NCBI RefSeq assembly: GCF_002056795.1
Contig: NZ_CP020104.1
Location: forward strand, 7,263,501-7,327,500
Source of the DNA: Spirosoma aerolatum
GTDB lineage: Bacteria; Bacteroidota; Bacteroidia; Cytophagales; Spirosomataceae
DNA length: 64,000 nucleotides
Direction: 5' to 3'
The position numbers and the translations under genes are program-made. A model generated the notes under the pieces. It worked only from the letters and a program-made list of their open reading frames with translations. It was not told the DNA's origin and ran no database searches. Below, piece by piece: positions 1-8,179 of this stretch. Each line of letters opens with the position of its first letter. Position 1 is the stretch's first letter.

Positions 1-120
1 TCCCAAAACAAGGACAAGCCCGTAACTTATTAGTCAGGCCTGTCTATACTAGTTCTCTATTGCAGCCTATGGATAGCTGCCATTAATTCTGAAGCACTCG
101 CCCTTTGTTGAGATAATATT

Positions 121-687
121 ATGTTAGTTGGCTATGCCCACGTTTCCACACAAGATCAAAACTTAGCTCTTCAATTAGATGACCTCAAAAAAGCAGGTTG
201 TCACAAAATCTTTCAGGAAAAAGTGTCATCGGTTAAAGCACGCCCACAGCTTCAGAAGCTACTAGAGATTGTTCGGGAAGGTGACACGATCATTGTTTGG
301 AAGCTCGACCGTTTGGGCCGATCGCTCAAAGAACTCTTCACGTTGATCAATGACTTTCAAGCTAGAGAAATTGGTTTCCGCAGCCTAAATGACGCTATTG
401 ATACTACTACGGCACAGGGTCGTTTAGTGTTTAATCTATTTGCTTCACTAGCCGAATTTGAACGGGATTTAATCCGCGAGCGTACCATAGCCGGTTTGGC
501 CGCAGCACGGGCTAGGGGACGAATAGGCGGCCGTCCGAAAGGACTTTCTGCCGAAGCCCAAGTAAAGGCCCGAGCCGTAAAGACAATGTACGCTCTTAAA
601 ACCCATACAATTTTAGAGATTAGCCAATTATTTCATCTAAGCCGAGCGACAGTTTACCGTTACTTAGCCTGGAAAGAAATAAAATAA
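121..687 (+). CDS. Serine recombinase (resolvase/invertase family)
   Basis: A 188-residue small serine recombinase that would cut and rejoin DNA at specific sites through a phosphoserine link. The catalytic domain covers about residues 1-140, followed by a helix-turn-helix to residue 188 that would contact the target. Ser9 in YAHVSTQDQ is the expected nucleophile, and Arg41, Arg64 and Arg67 (KLDRLGRS) match conserved active-site arginines. The odd point is residue 7: the family has Arg in the YARVS motif and this protein has His, so activity may be reduced. The length is normal for a Tn3-resolvase or Hin-type enzyme. No transposase, inverted repeats or invertible segment is visible beside it, so it could belong to an element extending left of the window or be a solitary remnant. 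The ATG at 121 is used; no clear Shine-Dalgarno sequence precedes it. Confidence 0.9.
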   Translation: MLVGYAHVSTQDQNLALQLDDLKKAGCHKIFQEKVSSVKARPQLQKLLEIVREGDTIIVWKLDRLGRSLKELFTLINDFQAREIGFRSLNDAIDTTTAQGRLVFNLFASLAEFERDLIRERTIAGLAAARARGRIGGRPKGLSAEAQVKARAVKTMYALKTHTILEISQLFHLSRATVYRYLAWKEIK

Positions 688-713
688 CGGTTGCTTCATA
701 AAATGGGCGTTTG

Positions 714-740
714 AAACCATACCAATTCCCTGGTTTTTTT
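714..740 (+). terminator. Probable intrinsic terminator after the recombinase
   Basis: AAACCA (714-719) pairs with TGGTTT (731-736) and runs directly into a T tract. It lies 27 bases after the recombinase stop codon. The stem is short, so strength is uncertain. Confidence 0.5.
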
Positions 741-796
741 ATTGGGTGACAACTTCAATAGGCTTACTCCCTTTCTACTAATTAATGTGCTCTTGG

Positions 797-2365
797 TCAT
801 CGTGCTAAGGCATCGGCGATGGCCTTTTCCACCAGCGGCTCCATTACTTTATAACCTGGTAAAGTCGGATGAACGCCGTCCTGCGTATAGGCCGCTTGCA
901 AGCCTTTCCGGGCGTCCACCATGGGCGTATAATAGTCGACATACACTAGCTTATTCGTATCGGCGTAAGCCTTTAACAGACGGTTAAGCTTCACGACTTT
1001 TTCCGCCGGTTGTAGTCCAGGACGCCAGGGAAAATCATAAGCCGGAAGCACGGAAGACAACACCACACGAATCCCGTTCGTCTTAGCCAGTTCGGCCATC
1101 GAAACGATATTGCCCAATACACTTTCCAGGGAAATGGGTCCGGTGTTTTCGGCAATGTCATTGATACCGGCCAAGATGACCACTACTTTGGGCTTTAAGG
1201 CAATGACATCGTCCCGGAAGCGGACCAGCATTTGCGAGGTGGTCTGACCGCTAATACCCCGGTTGATATAGGGTTTTCCGGTAAAAAAACTACTATCGGT
1301 TCTTAACCAGAACTCCGTAATGGAATTACCCATAAAAACGATTCGCTGTTCACCCGCCTTCAGGGGAGCTACCAGCGCATTATCGCCAGCGTACCGGTTT
1401 CGGTTAGCCCAATCCATCCGCTGTGCTTCCTCCTGGGCCTGCAGGTATTTTTTGTACATCCCGTAGGTAACCCCTTTCAAGAGGCCGGTAGGTTGCTCGG
1501 GCCACAGTAATCCATTTGCTCCTAGCCAATCGCCAAACTGATCGATCCAGCCATCCGACGCTTTATCCTGCTTTTTCATGCCAAATCCATGACCTCCCGA
1601 CTGGTAAATGTGAAGCGAAGCCGACTGCTTGGCCGTAATCCACTTGGTATAAATATCAATACTGGTGGATGTTAGCTTCAGCTCGTCGTCAGAAGCGACA
1701 GCTATAAAAGCAAGCATTTTATGGCTGGGCACCCGATTGCCTACAATATTCTTATCCCAGGCATAGATGGGTGCAATGAAATCAGGTCGACTTTCGGCAT
1801 TGGCATTGTAGGCAACCGACATCGTAACGCCTCCACCTGCCGAAAACCCCATTAAGCCGATCCGATTCGGATTTATCGCATACATAGCCGCGTTTTTTCG
1901 GACATGGGCAACGGCTGACAAGCCATCGTTCATCGCCAAAGGTATAATCGGCGAAACAAGAGAGTCGAATTTTGCGGGGGAAGACGCTACCGCTTTTAAA
2001 ACCTTTATGGGGTCGATTGTATGGGCCACCCGATACGTCAACACAAAAGCAGTCACGCCTTTTTTACTCAGCCATTGAGCTACTTCATTGCCTTCCGAGT
2101 TAATTGATAAAAAAGCCAGCGCCCCACCCGGTGCAATGATAACGGCAGTACCGGTATTAATGCCCTGGGCTGGAAACACTGTGAGTGTGGGCTCAACCAC
2201 ATTGTAAACAATTTTAGTGTTGGCGATTTGGCTATCATCGGATTGTTCAGCCCAATTCCAGGTTTCTGAACCCGGGGCCTTGTTGTCGTATAGGCGGATT
2301 ACTTTAGTCTGTCCGAACGAACAGGTAGTCATCAGAAGAAGTAACCAAACGAGACGAAATTGCAT
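797..2365 (-). CDS. Secreted two-domain esterase: alpha/beta hydrolase fused to SGNH hydrolase
   Basis: A 522-residue exported protein with two independent hydrolase domains. The start at 2365 is chosen because the signal peptide MQFRLVWLLLLMTTCSFGQ begins there; an in-frame extension to 2476 would put 37 non-signal residues in front. The first domain (about 20-290) is an alpha/beta hydrolase of the acetylxylan-esterase/BD-FAE type, with nucleophile Ser175 in GFSAGG and likely catalytic His259 in GGHGFG. The second (about 340-520) is SGNH: Ser348 in GNSIT, Gly in RGISGQ, Asn402 in AGIND, and Asp496/His499 in DGVHP. Both active sites look intact. In Bacteroidota such proteins remove acyl groups from plant or bacterial polysaccharides, which would suit the heparinase-like lyase 15 kb away, but no glycan locus surrounds this gene. 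Substrate is not deducible. Confidence 0.88.
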   Translation of the reverse strand: MQFRLVWLLLLMTTCSFGQTKVIRLYDNKAPGSETWNWAEQSDDSQIANTKIVYNVVEPTLTVFPAQGINTGTAVIIAPGGALAFLSINSEGNEVAQWLSKKGVTAFVLTYRVAHTIDPIKVLKAVASSPAKFDSLVSPIIPLAMNDGLSAVAHVRKNAAMYAINPNRIGLMGFSAGGGVTMSVAYNANAESRPDFIAPIYAWDKNIVGNRVPSHKMLAFIAVASDDELKLTSTSIDIYTKWITAKQSASLHIYQSGGHGFGMKKQDKASDGWIDQFGDWLGANGLLWPEQPTGLLKGVTYGMYKKYLQAQEEAQRMDWANRNRYAGDNALVAPLKAGEQRIVFMGNSITEFWLRTDSSFFTGKPYINRGISGQTTSQMLVRFRDDVIALKPKVVVILAGINDIAENTGPISLESVLGNIVSMAELAKTNGIRVVLSSVLPAYDFPWRPGLQPAEKVVKLNRLLKAYADTNKLVYVDYYTPMVDARKGLQAAYTQDGVHPTLPGYKVMEPLVEKAIADALAR

Positions 2366-2670
2366 GAGTGGAAAGGGTTTTTTGCGGTAAAAAATTTTAT
2401 AAGACAAATCATCTGGACTTACCTGTCCAACCGGGTATTTACTGGGTTTGATAAAACATAACATAGAGTCGGACATCTTGTCTTAACCTCCGAGCCTTGA
2501 ACTAGGTTGACGACAAACTGGACTGAAGCCGAAGGCACGGTAATAAACCGTCCCCATCGCCAAAAGAGTTGATGGCCTATCCGCCTGTTGATTTGTAACA
2601 GACGCAGGGCGGACCGTGTTACACGTTGGGTAGCGCAGATGATTGCTGGATACTGAAAGTAGAACGGGGT

Positions 2671-3372
2671 TCACTTAACGACAAACTCCTCGTCGCTCAG
2701 GCCAGTATTAAATTCATATTTGCTCACTTGGTTTACGTATTGCCCAGTTGAGTTCGTATCGATCGACTGATACGGGAGCTGAATCCCATTTACAGCTCGA
2801 TAGTCGCTTATGTCCATCGTCAGAGGACCATCCTGATACGCATAGACTATTCTTACCAACAGGTCGCCTTGGGTGTCATAGTAAGAAGTCCAAAGCGGTG
2901 TTCCATCCGCCAGGGTGTAAGCAATCTTGTAGGCTTGTTTGCCCTTGATGGCTTCTGTACCTGTCAGCGTGTACTTGAGGTTATACTTCTTGAGGTACAA
3001 CTCTGGTATCCACAGACCGGTTAGCAGCTCAAGTTGTCGATCTGCCGGTTTAGTTGGCAGGGGGTTATCCCCTAATTTAGCCGTCATTTGTTTGCCATCG
3101 ATAACCTGCCGGTAGATGATTTTCCCGGTTTCGTCGTTGATGACAACCAGCCTTTTGTCGGGTATCTTGTACTTCCAAATTTGCTGGTTACTTGCACTGT
3201 TAGTAGAGATAGTGGCTTGAGCACTAATGTCTTTGATCTTTTCTAGGGCCTCTTTCCCTCCGAGGGCTTTAATGTAGTTGTTAATCACCTCATCAGCGGA
3301 GGGATTTTGCTGGGCGGTAGCGGTAAGCGAATAGGCTGTGGATAAGGCTACTACAAGAAGTAACGGTTTCAT
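2671..3372 (-). CDS. LolA-like periplasmic protein, copy A
   Basis: A 233-residue exported protein with signal peptide MKPLLLVVALSTAYSLTATA and a single domain resembling outer-membrane lipoprotein-sorting (LolA-like) folds: an N-terminal helix with DEVINNYIKALGG, then alternating beta strands to the end NTGLSDEEFVVK. It is a clear paralogue of the gene at 4938-5627, which shares the YxKALGGK motif and the same C-terminal NTGLSDxEFVVK. The start at 3372 is fixed by a promoter match at 3409-3438, which would fall inside the longer frame starting at 3438. LolA-type proteins bind acyl chains, so a role with lipoproteins or another lipid-like ligand is possible, but the actual ligand is unknown. 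Confidence 0.8.
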   Translation of the reverse strand: MKPLLLVVALSTAYSLTATAQQNPSADEVINNYIKALGGKEALEKIKDISAQATISTNSASNQQIWKYKIPDKRLVVINDETGKIIYRQVIDGKQMTAKLGDNPLPTKPADRQLELLTGLWIPELYLKKYNLKYTLTGTEAIKGKQAYKIAYTLADGTPLWTSYYDTQGDLLVRIVYAYQDGPLTMDISDYRAVNGIQLPYQSIDTNSTGQYVNQVSKYEFNTGLSDEEFVVK

Positions 3373-3408
3373 GGATTTGGTGATATGTAAATGGTTAAAA
3401 TACAAGAT

Positions 3409-3438
3409 CAAATATATTTTTATGCTTTCATAATGCAA
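3409..3438 (-). promoter_or_regulatory. Bacteroidota-type promoter for LolA-like copy A
   Basis: On the minus strand TTG (3436-3438), exactly 19 bases, then TATATTTG (3409-3416), a full match to TTG-N19-TAnnTTTG. Transcription would begin near 3402, about 30 bases before the start codon at 3372. Confidence 0.75.
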
Positions 3439-3549
3439 AAAATGAATAGAATAGTTTGTAACCCTGGGCTAACCTAATGATTTAAGTTAACTTCTAGTTA
3501 TGAATGTGTTGGGTTCCTTGCATGCTACTGATGGAGTTAGACAGGACCG

Positions 3550-3577
3550 CCTCAGGAAAGGCTCCGACGTGAGATTT
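3550..3577 (+). repeat. 28-nt dispersed inverted repeat, copy 1
   Basis: CTCA and TGAG arms around AAAGGCTCCGACG. This is the most divergent of six copies sharing the core CGCTCCCACCTGAGACG. Confidence 0.45.
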
Positions 3578-3708
3578 GGGTATCCGTGATTCCGGCGTTT
3601 TAATAGATGGTTTATTTTAATAACTGTCAATAAGTATTCGTAGCATACGTTTAAACAGGGATAGGTTAGGGCTCTTTGCATATCAGTAAAGGCACTACTC
3701 CAATCCAG

Positions 3709-4890
3709 TTAAGCCACCACTTTTTCGGGAGTAATTTTTTTTTGTTTATGTACTTTTCCATTCAGGAACAGGCCAATGAAGGTGCCTCTTACCAGGTAGT
3801 GATAGCTCACCAGGCAAATGATGCTGGTAGCTGAAAAAGTAATGGTAAACTTTAAGAAGGCAGATAATGGATAATCGAAAAGTAGCCCGACGATGAACGC
3901 AATAACCGGCAGATGAATGATATATACCCAATACGAAGCATCCATCAAATAACTTAAGCGAGCTGAATACTGATTGAAATACGTCAGGAAAAAGGCCAGG
4001 AAGCCAAATACAAATAAAGGTGTGTACAGAGCGGAAAGAGCTATTTTAAGAGCCAGCGCTGTAGGTGTTAAGGGCCATTGGATAATGCACTGCGCTAGAA
4101 AAAGAAAAGTGGCAGCACTTACCTGAAAAATCGGATAGTAAGCCAGCTTAGACAGGCTATTAGTGGTATAAATGATCCAGCCTAGCCCGAAAAAGAGGAG
4201 ATAGGTGATAAATACCGATGGCGTAACGATCCACCCAAAACTGGTTAGCAGATAGGGGCTTTGCTGCCAGTAAAGACATAGAAAATAGAGTGCGCCCAGG
4301 CATAGCGTACGTAACCAGAAACGTTGAAGCACAGTTGAGGAAAGTTTTCTAACGGTAATGGTATACGTTTCTGCTTTTTGAGCTGCCTGTATTAGCAACC
4401 AGGCAATAACCGCATAAAGGGCTAAAAAATATAAAAACCATAAGTGGCCTAGGTAAAAGGGTAGAAATTTGCCAGCCATAACCGCTTCCCAGCCAACTCG
4501 AACGGGGGAGGGCGTATGTATAAGTTTCGCACCTGAGTAGGCAAAAACGAAAGCCTCCAGCGGATCAATAAGTAGTGTGAAAGCTAATAAAGGCAGAACA
4601 ATCCGCTTGAAGCGGTTGACTAGCATCGTATTGGGCCCTTTTTTATAAAGTAGCAGGGCGCAGAAAAAGCCGGAGACAACAAAAAATATGGGCATCCGAA
4701 AGCTATGAATAAAGCCAGAAGTCAGGTCAAATAATATACTATTGACAGAGTCCCGCAGGGGCCATAGATTATAGTTGGTTGCGAGATACGCCAGGGAACC
4801 ATGTATGACAATACCCAATAGCATCATGATACTCCGTAAGGCATCGAGCCCATAAATGCGTTCGCTCGTTTGCAGGTTAGTGGTTTCCAT
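3709..4890 (-). CDS. Acyltransferase 3 family membrane protein
   Basis: A 393-residue polytopic membrane protein with about ten hydrophobic segments. The N-terminus reads RIYGLDALRSIMMLLGIVIH, which has the family pattern of an Arg followed by a His in the first membrane helix. These enzymes move acyl groups from cytoplasmic donors to sugars or other acceptors on the outer side of the inner membrane; members close to this one are labelled glucan-modifying (OpgC/MdoC-like). It starts 47 bases after the end of LolA-like copy B on the same strand, so the two are probably cotranscribed. Pairing a lipid-binding periplasmic protein with an acyltransferase hints at modification of an envelope component, which is inference. 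Acceptor and acyl chain are unknown. Confidence 0.88.
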   Translation of the reverse strand: METTNLQTSERIYGLDALRSIMMLLGIVIHGSLAYLATNYNLWPLRDSVNSILFDLTSGFIHSFRMPIFFVVSGFFCALLLYKKGPNTMLVNRFKRIVLPLLAFTLLIDPLEAFVFAYSGAKLIHTPSPVRVGWEAVMAGKFLPFYLGHLWFLYFLALYAVIAWLLIQAAQKAETYTITVRKLSSTVLQRFWLRTLCLGALYFLCLYWQQSPYLLTSFGWIVTPSVFITYLLFFGLGWIIYTTNSLSKLAYYPIFQVSAATFLFLAQCIIQWPLTPTALALKIALSALYTPLFVFGFLAFFLTYFNQYSARLSYLMDASYWVYIIHLPVIAFIVGLLFDYPLSAFLKFTITFSATSIICLVSYHYLVRGTFIGLFLNGKVHKQKKITPEKVVA

Positions 4891-4937
4891 TAGGATAGAA
4901 TGTAAAATAGGATGGTATTATGAACAGATCGGCTCTC

Positions 4938-5627
4938 TTATTTCACCACGAACTCGGCGTCGCTGAGGCCCGTATTGACCCGGTATGCTTTGATGGTCAT
5001 GGTTCCCGTTCCTGGGTACATCATAAACGGTAGTTTGATGCCACTGACCACCCTGTAATCGCCGTAGCGGGTGATTTCCTCGCCCTTGTCCGTTGGGTTG
5101 GGAACGACCACCTGCACTTTCAGTCCCGTTTGGGTGTCGTAGTTGGTATACCAGCTTAGGCCGTCGGGAATAGTATGGATCAGTTTGTAGGTTTCTTTGC
5201 CATCGACGGTTTCCTTACCGGCGAAGATCGATTTCACTCCTTTCCTGTCGAAGTACAACTCAGGCATGATCTGGTAGGTAAACAGCCCGCGCTCAATCAG
5301 GGCCAGGCTGAGTGGCACCTTGTTAGTCCCCATCTCAATTGAAACGTTCTGACCATCGGCAACTCCTTTGTATAACGTCTGCCCTTTGTCATTATCGGAA
5401 ATGATTAACGCTTTTAGAGGAGCCTTATACTTCATCGTCACAAAAACATTGGTTCCCATAACGGCTTCGCCTGAGAGATCTTTGAGAGTAGCCAATACTT
5501 TTTTTCCGCCCAACGCTTTGAAGTAAGCAGCCAGCACCTGATCGGCAGTGGTTAGATTTTGGGCGTTGGCTGTCGTGGTCATACAGAAAATGGTAATTAA
5601 GAGTAGGAAATTGACGAGTGTTTTCAT
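4938..5627 (-). CDS. LolA-like periplasmic protein, copy B
   Basis: A 229-residue exported protein, paralogous to the gene at 2671-3372. The signal peptide is MKTLVNFLLLITIFCMTTTANA. The mature part begins with DQVLAAYFKALGGKK, passes through a beta-rich core, and ends NTGLSDAEFVVK like its paralogue. It is the first gene of a probable two-gene unit with the acyltransferase 47 bases downstream. The resemblance to LolA is at the level of overall pattern; the aromatic-lined pocket cannot be verified by eye. A role in holding or monitoring a lipidated or acylated envelope molecule is possible but unproven. Confidence 0.8.
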   Translation of the reverse strand: MKTLVNFLLLITIFCMTTTANAQNLTTADQVLAAYFKALGGKKVLATLKDLSGEAVMGTNVFVTMKYKAPLKALIISDNDKGQTLYKGVADGQNVSIEMGTNKVPLSLALIERGLFTYQIMPELYFDRKGVKSIFAGKETVDGKETYKLIHTIPDGLSWYTNYDTQTGLKVQVVVPNPTDKGEEITRYGDYRVVSGIKLPFMMYPGTGTMTIKAYRVNTGLSDAEFVVK

Positions 5628-6095
5628 GTTTGCTTTAAAAGTTAGATGATGGGGTTTGAAAAAATCAGGGATGGGCTTACCCGTTTCGAACAGAACAAAG
5701 GGCTTTGGGGTAACTTCTTCAATTCTTCAGAAGCGAATGACTTACCCAGTAAGCGAGTGCATAAAAGCTAACGATAGTCAGTATACGGATAATCCAATAC
5801 GGTAATTTAGATTGATTGGCCTGCATTACTACTGGGGTTTGGTTGGTTAATATGAGTTCGTTTTGGATAAACAATTAACCAATAGCGGGGACGTAAAATC
5901 GAGATTGCTGGCGTAACGCCAAGGCTTATCCTGACGTTACGTTTTCAACTGAGAAGGCACATGCCTACCCGCTTTGGACAGAACAAAGGTCGTCCAGAGG
6001 TCATCGTAAAGCTTTCACTTTTAGGTCAAAAGCTGCTACTTTTCGGTAATAGGAAGATTTTCTTTATCGTTTGTACCGTACAGTTTCCTGATGGA
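5628..6095. other. Gene-free stretch with an imperfect 24-nt direct repeat
   Basis: TACCCGTTTCGAACAGAAC and the following bases (5678-5701) recur at 5966-5989 with three mismatches, 288 bases away. No promoter of the TTG-N19-TAnnTTTG type was found for the gene starting at 5627. The 63-codon open frame here has no recognisable features. Confidence 0.5.
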
Positions 6096-8150
6096 TTAAA
6101 TCGGCAATTGAACCGTGAATGCGGCTCCGTCACCTTCGTCACTTTCCACTAGTAAAGCTCCGGAATGCCCTTTGGTAACAATGTCATAACTGAGACTGAG
6201 GCCTAAGCCTGTACCTTCGCCTGGGGGCTTAGTCGTAAAAAAGGGCTGGAACAGTTTATCTTTAATCGAATCATGTATACCCAAGCCATTATCCCTGACT
6301 TGTAGGACCACATAGCCAGTTTGAGCGTAACTACTCACCTCCAGCATCGGCTGGTAGCTAATGGCTTTTTGCTTTTCTCGTTGCCGAACGGCGTAAAAAG
6401 CATTGTTGTACAGATTTAGCAATACACGACCAATATCCTGATTATTCAGATAGATAGCGGGAATGCTTGAGTCAAATGACGTTACTAACTGGCAGTTGAA
6501 GGAGCTGTCTTTGGTGCGGAACCCTTGATATGCCAATCGTAGATAGTCATTGGCTAATTTATTAAGATCGGTGAGCTGTCTTTCGCTACTACTTGCCTGC
6601 GAGTGGTCAAGCATTCCTCTTACGATGGCTTCTGCTCGACGGCCATGATGGGTGATTTTTTGCAGATTTTGTCGAAGATCCTTAATCACGTCTTCTGCAT
6701 ACGCCTTTTCGGCAATGGCGATTGCCTGTAATGGACCTTCCTGTAGTTCGTCAACTAATTCGGAACTGACTTCGGCAAAGTTGTTGACAAAGTTGAGTGG
6801 GTTCTGGATCTCATGGGCTATGCCCGCCGTCAATTCACCTAAGCTGGCCAGTTTCTCTTTCAGGATGAGTTGAGCCTGAGAGGCTTTGAGTTCGGCGGTG
6901 CGCTGCTCAACTTTTTCTTCCAGCACCCGGTTCTGGGTTTCGATGAGTACTTGGTTCTCTTTGGTTAAACGTAGTTGCTCTTGGATGGCTTCGTCCTGAT
7001 ACTTTTTGAGCAGGTTAACTTTGTAACTAAGACCCAAGGTAAAGAAAAGCATTTCAACGGCAGACCCTATGATAACACTGAAAGTCTGCCAAAAGCCAAA
7101 AGGAAAAATTTCTATGATACGGGCATAAACGCTTGCGAATAAAGCAAGATGACCCAAAAGTAAAAACCAGCCAGCCTTGTTTCCTCGTCGTAAAACCACT
7201 ATCGCAGTAAGTAAGACATAAATAAATGAGGAAGTGTAATTGATGGTGAAAAAGTAATTTAAAGGAAAATCAACAATACCTATAGCCACCAGGGTGAGGA
7301 CAACTAAGCTAACACAGAGTACCCCAACCATAACCTGTCCGGTGCGGTAAAGCCAAGGAGCGTATTGCCTAACTGACAAAAATGACATCGTAAAGAGAAT
7401 AATGAGGAGTATACTAATAGTTGTCGTTACCCATCCAAACCGCTGCATTACAGTCTGCCAGGTCCCCAGCCATTCAATGGTTAGCCCTGCTGACAAGGCT
7501 ATATTAAAGCCATGACTCAACACCCAAATGCTATACATGAGGTTATCACGATCTCTTAACTGGACAAATAGCAAAAGACTGTATAAGGCCATCAGCAAGG
7601 CAAATCCATAATAAATTCCGTAGGTCCAGTCTTCTATATGCAGTTGATGGGCCATCGGAAGCGCACCGCAAATTTGGAAGTTAGGCATCGTGAACTCTTG
7701 GTTGATGTAGATGTAAAGCTGATGCGTTTGTCCTCCACGGGCTTGTAAGGGGAAAATGTTTCGGCTATGCCGGAAAGCCAATTCCGCAGGTGTAGCTGAC
7801 CGCTTTTGGTGGATTTGCTGAAAAAGGGTTCTACCAGTCGCTTCGCAAACCAGTATATCGTTCCCGAAGGAATGCACACGCAAGAAGAAATCATTTGGGG
7901 TATTGTTGGTCAGATTGATACGCAACCAATAGGATTTCTCAGGGTTTATATGGCTACCTATGGGATCGAAGCGGTAACGCTCGGGGTGTTGCAATAGCGA
8001 ATCGATGGTAAGTTGTCCCGGCTGGGTTTCCAGTGCGACAAAATGATCAAAGAGAGAGTATGTCTGGTCTGGGTCGTTTACAATAACGGACTGCGCAGCA
8101 GAAGCCATGCTCAGCAGACTTAGTAAAAGGGTAAAGAGTAGTCGTTTCAT
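6096..8150 (-). CDS. 7TMR-DISM sensor histidine kinase 1
   Basis: A 684-residue membrane histidine kinase, last of four tandem paralogues. The start at 8150 gives the signal peptide MKRLLFTLLLSLLSMASAAQ; the longer frame from 8183 overlaps the stop of the upstream kinase. Order: signal peptide, extracellular DISMED2-like sensor (about 20-165), seven-helix 7TMR-DISM membrane domain (about 180-375), coiled coil, HisKA with [11 protein letters not shown], and HATPase with N, G1 (DNGLGIHD) and G2 (GTGLGLSLS) boxes. DISMED2 folds resemble carbohydrate-binding domains, so a small sugar-like ligand is plausible. It lacks a receiver domain, so phosphate must go to a separate regulator. Its C-terminus differs most from the other three (KPPGEGTGLG rather than [10 protein letters not shown]). 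The linker between HisKA and ATPase includes QEGPLQAIAIAEKAY, unlike the other copies. Confidence 0.93.
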   Translation of the reverse strand: MKRLLFTLLLSLLSMASAAQSVIVNDPDQTYSLFDHFVALETQPGQLTIDSLLQHPERYRFDPIGSHINPEKSYWLRINLTNNTPNDFFLRVHSFGNDILVCEATGRTLFQQIHQKRSATPAELAFRHSRNIFPLQARGGQTHQLYIYINQEFTMPNFQICGALPMAHQLHIEDWTYGIYYGFALLMALYSLLLFVQLRDRDNLMYSIWVLSHGFNIALSAGLTIEWLGTWQTVMQRFGWVTTTISILLIILFTMSFLSVRQYAPWLYRTGQVMVGVLCVSLVVLTLVAIGIVDFPLNYFFTINYTSSFIYVLLTAIVVLRRGNKAGWFLLLGHLALFASVYARIIEIFPFGFWQTFSVIIGSAVEMLFFTLGLSYKVNLLKKYQDEAIQEQLRLTKENQVLIETQNRVLEEKVEQRTAELKASQAQLILKEKLASLGELTAGIAHEIQNPLNFVNNFAEVSSELVDELQEGPLQAIAIAEKAYAEDVIKDLRQNLQKITHHGRRAEAIVRGMLDHSQASSSERQLTDLNKLANDYLRLAYQGFRTKDSSFNCQLVTSFDSSIPAIYLNNQDIGRVLLNLYNNAFYAVRQREKQKAISYQPMLEVSSYAQTGYVVLQVRDNGLGIHDSIKDKLFQPFFTTKPPGEGTGLGLSLSYDIVTKGHSGALLVESDEGDGAAFTVQLPI

Positions 8151-8179
8151 GCAGAATGGTCGATTAGGATAGGTAAGCA

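Larger units (their letters stand above)
3373..3708. other. Gene-free stretch between LolA-like copy A and the acyltransferase
   Basis: It contains the promoter at 3409-3438 and one copy of the dispersed 28-nt inverted repeat at 3550-3577. The short open frame in it has no recognisable protein features. Nothing else is seen. Confidence 0.6.

Noticed and set aside
742..987. 81-codon plus-strand open frame
   Set aside because: It overlaps the C-terminal coding region of the esterase on the other strand and has no protein features.
2483..2674. 63-codon minus-strand frame between the esterase and LolA-like copy A
   Set aside because: Low-complexity composition, no recognisable motif, and no promoter or start signal; treated as intergenic DNA.
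5961..6152. 63-codon plus-strand frame
   Set aside because: It overlaps the conserved end of kinase 1, so it is probably a chance frame.
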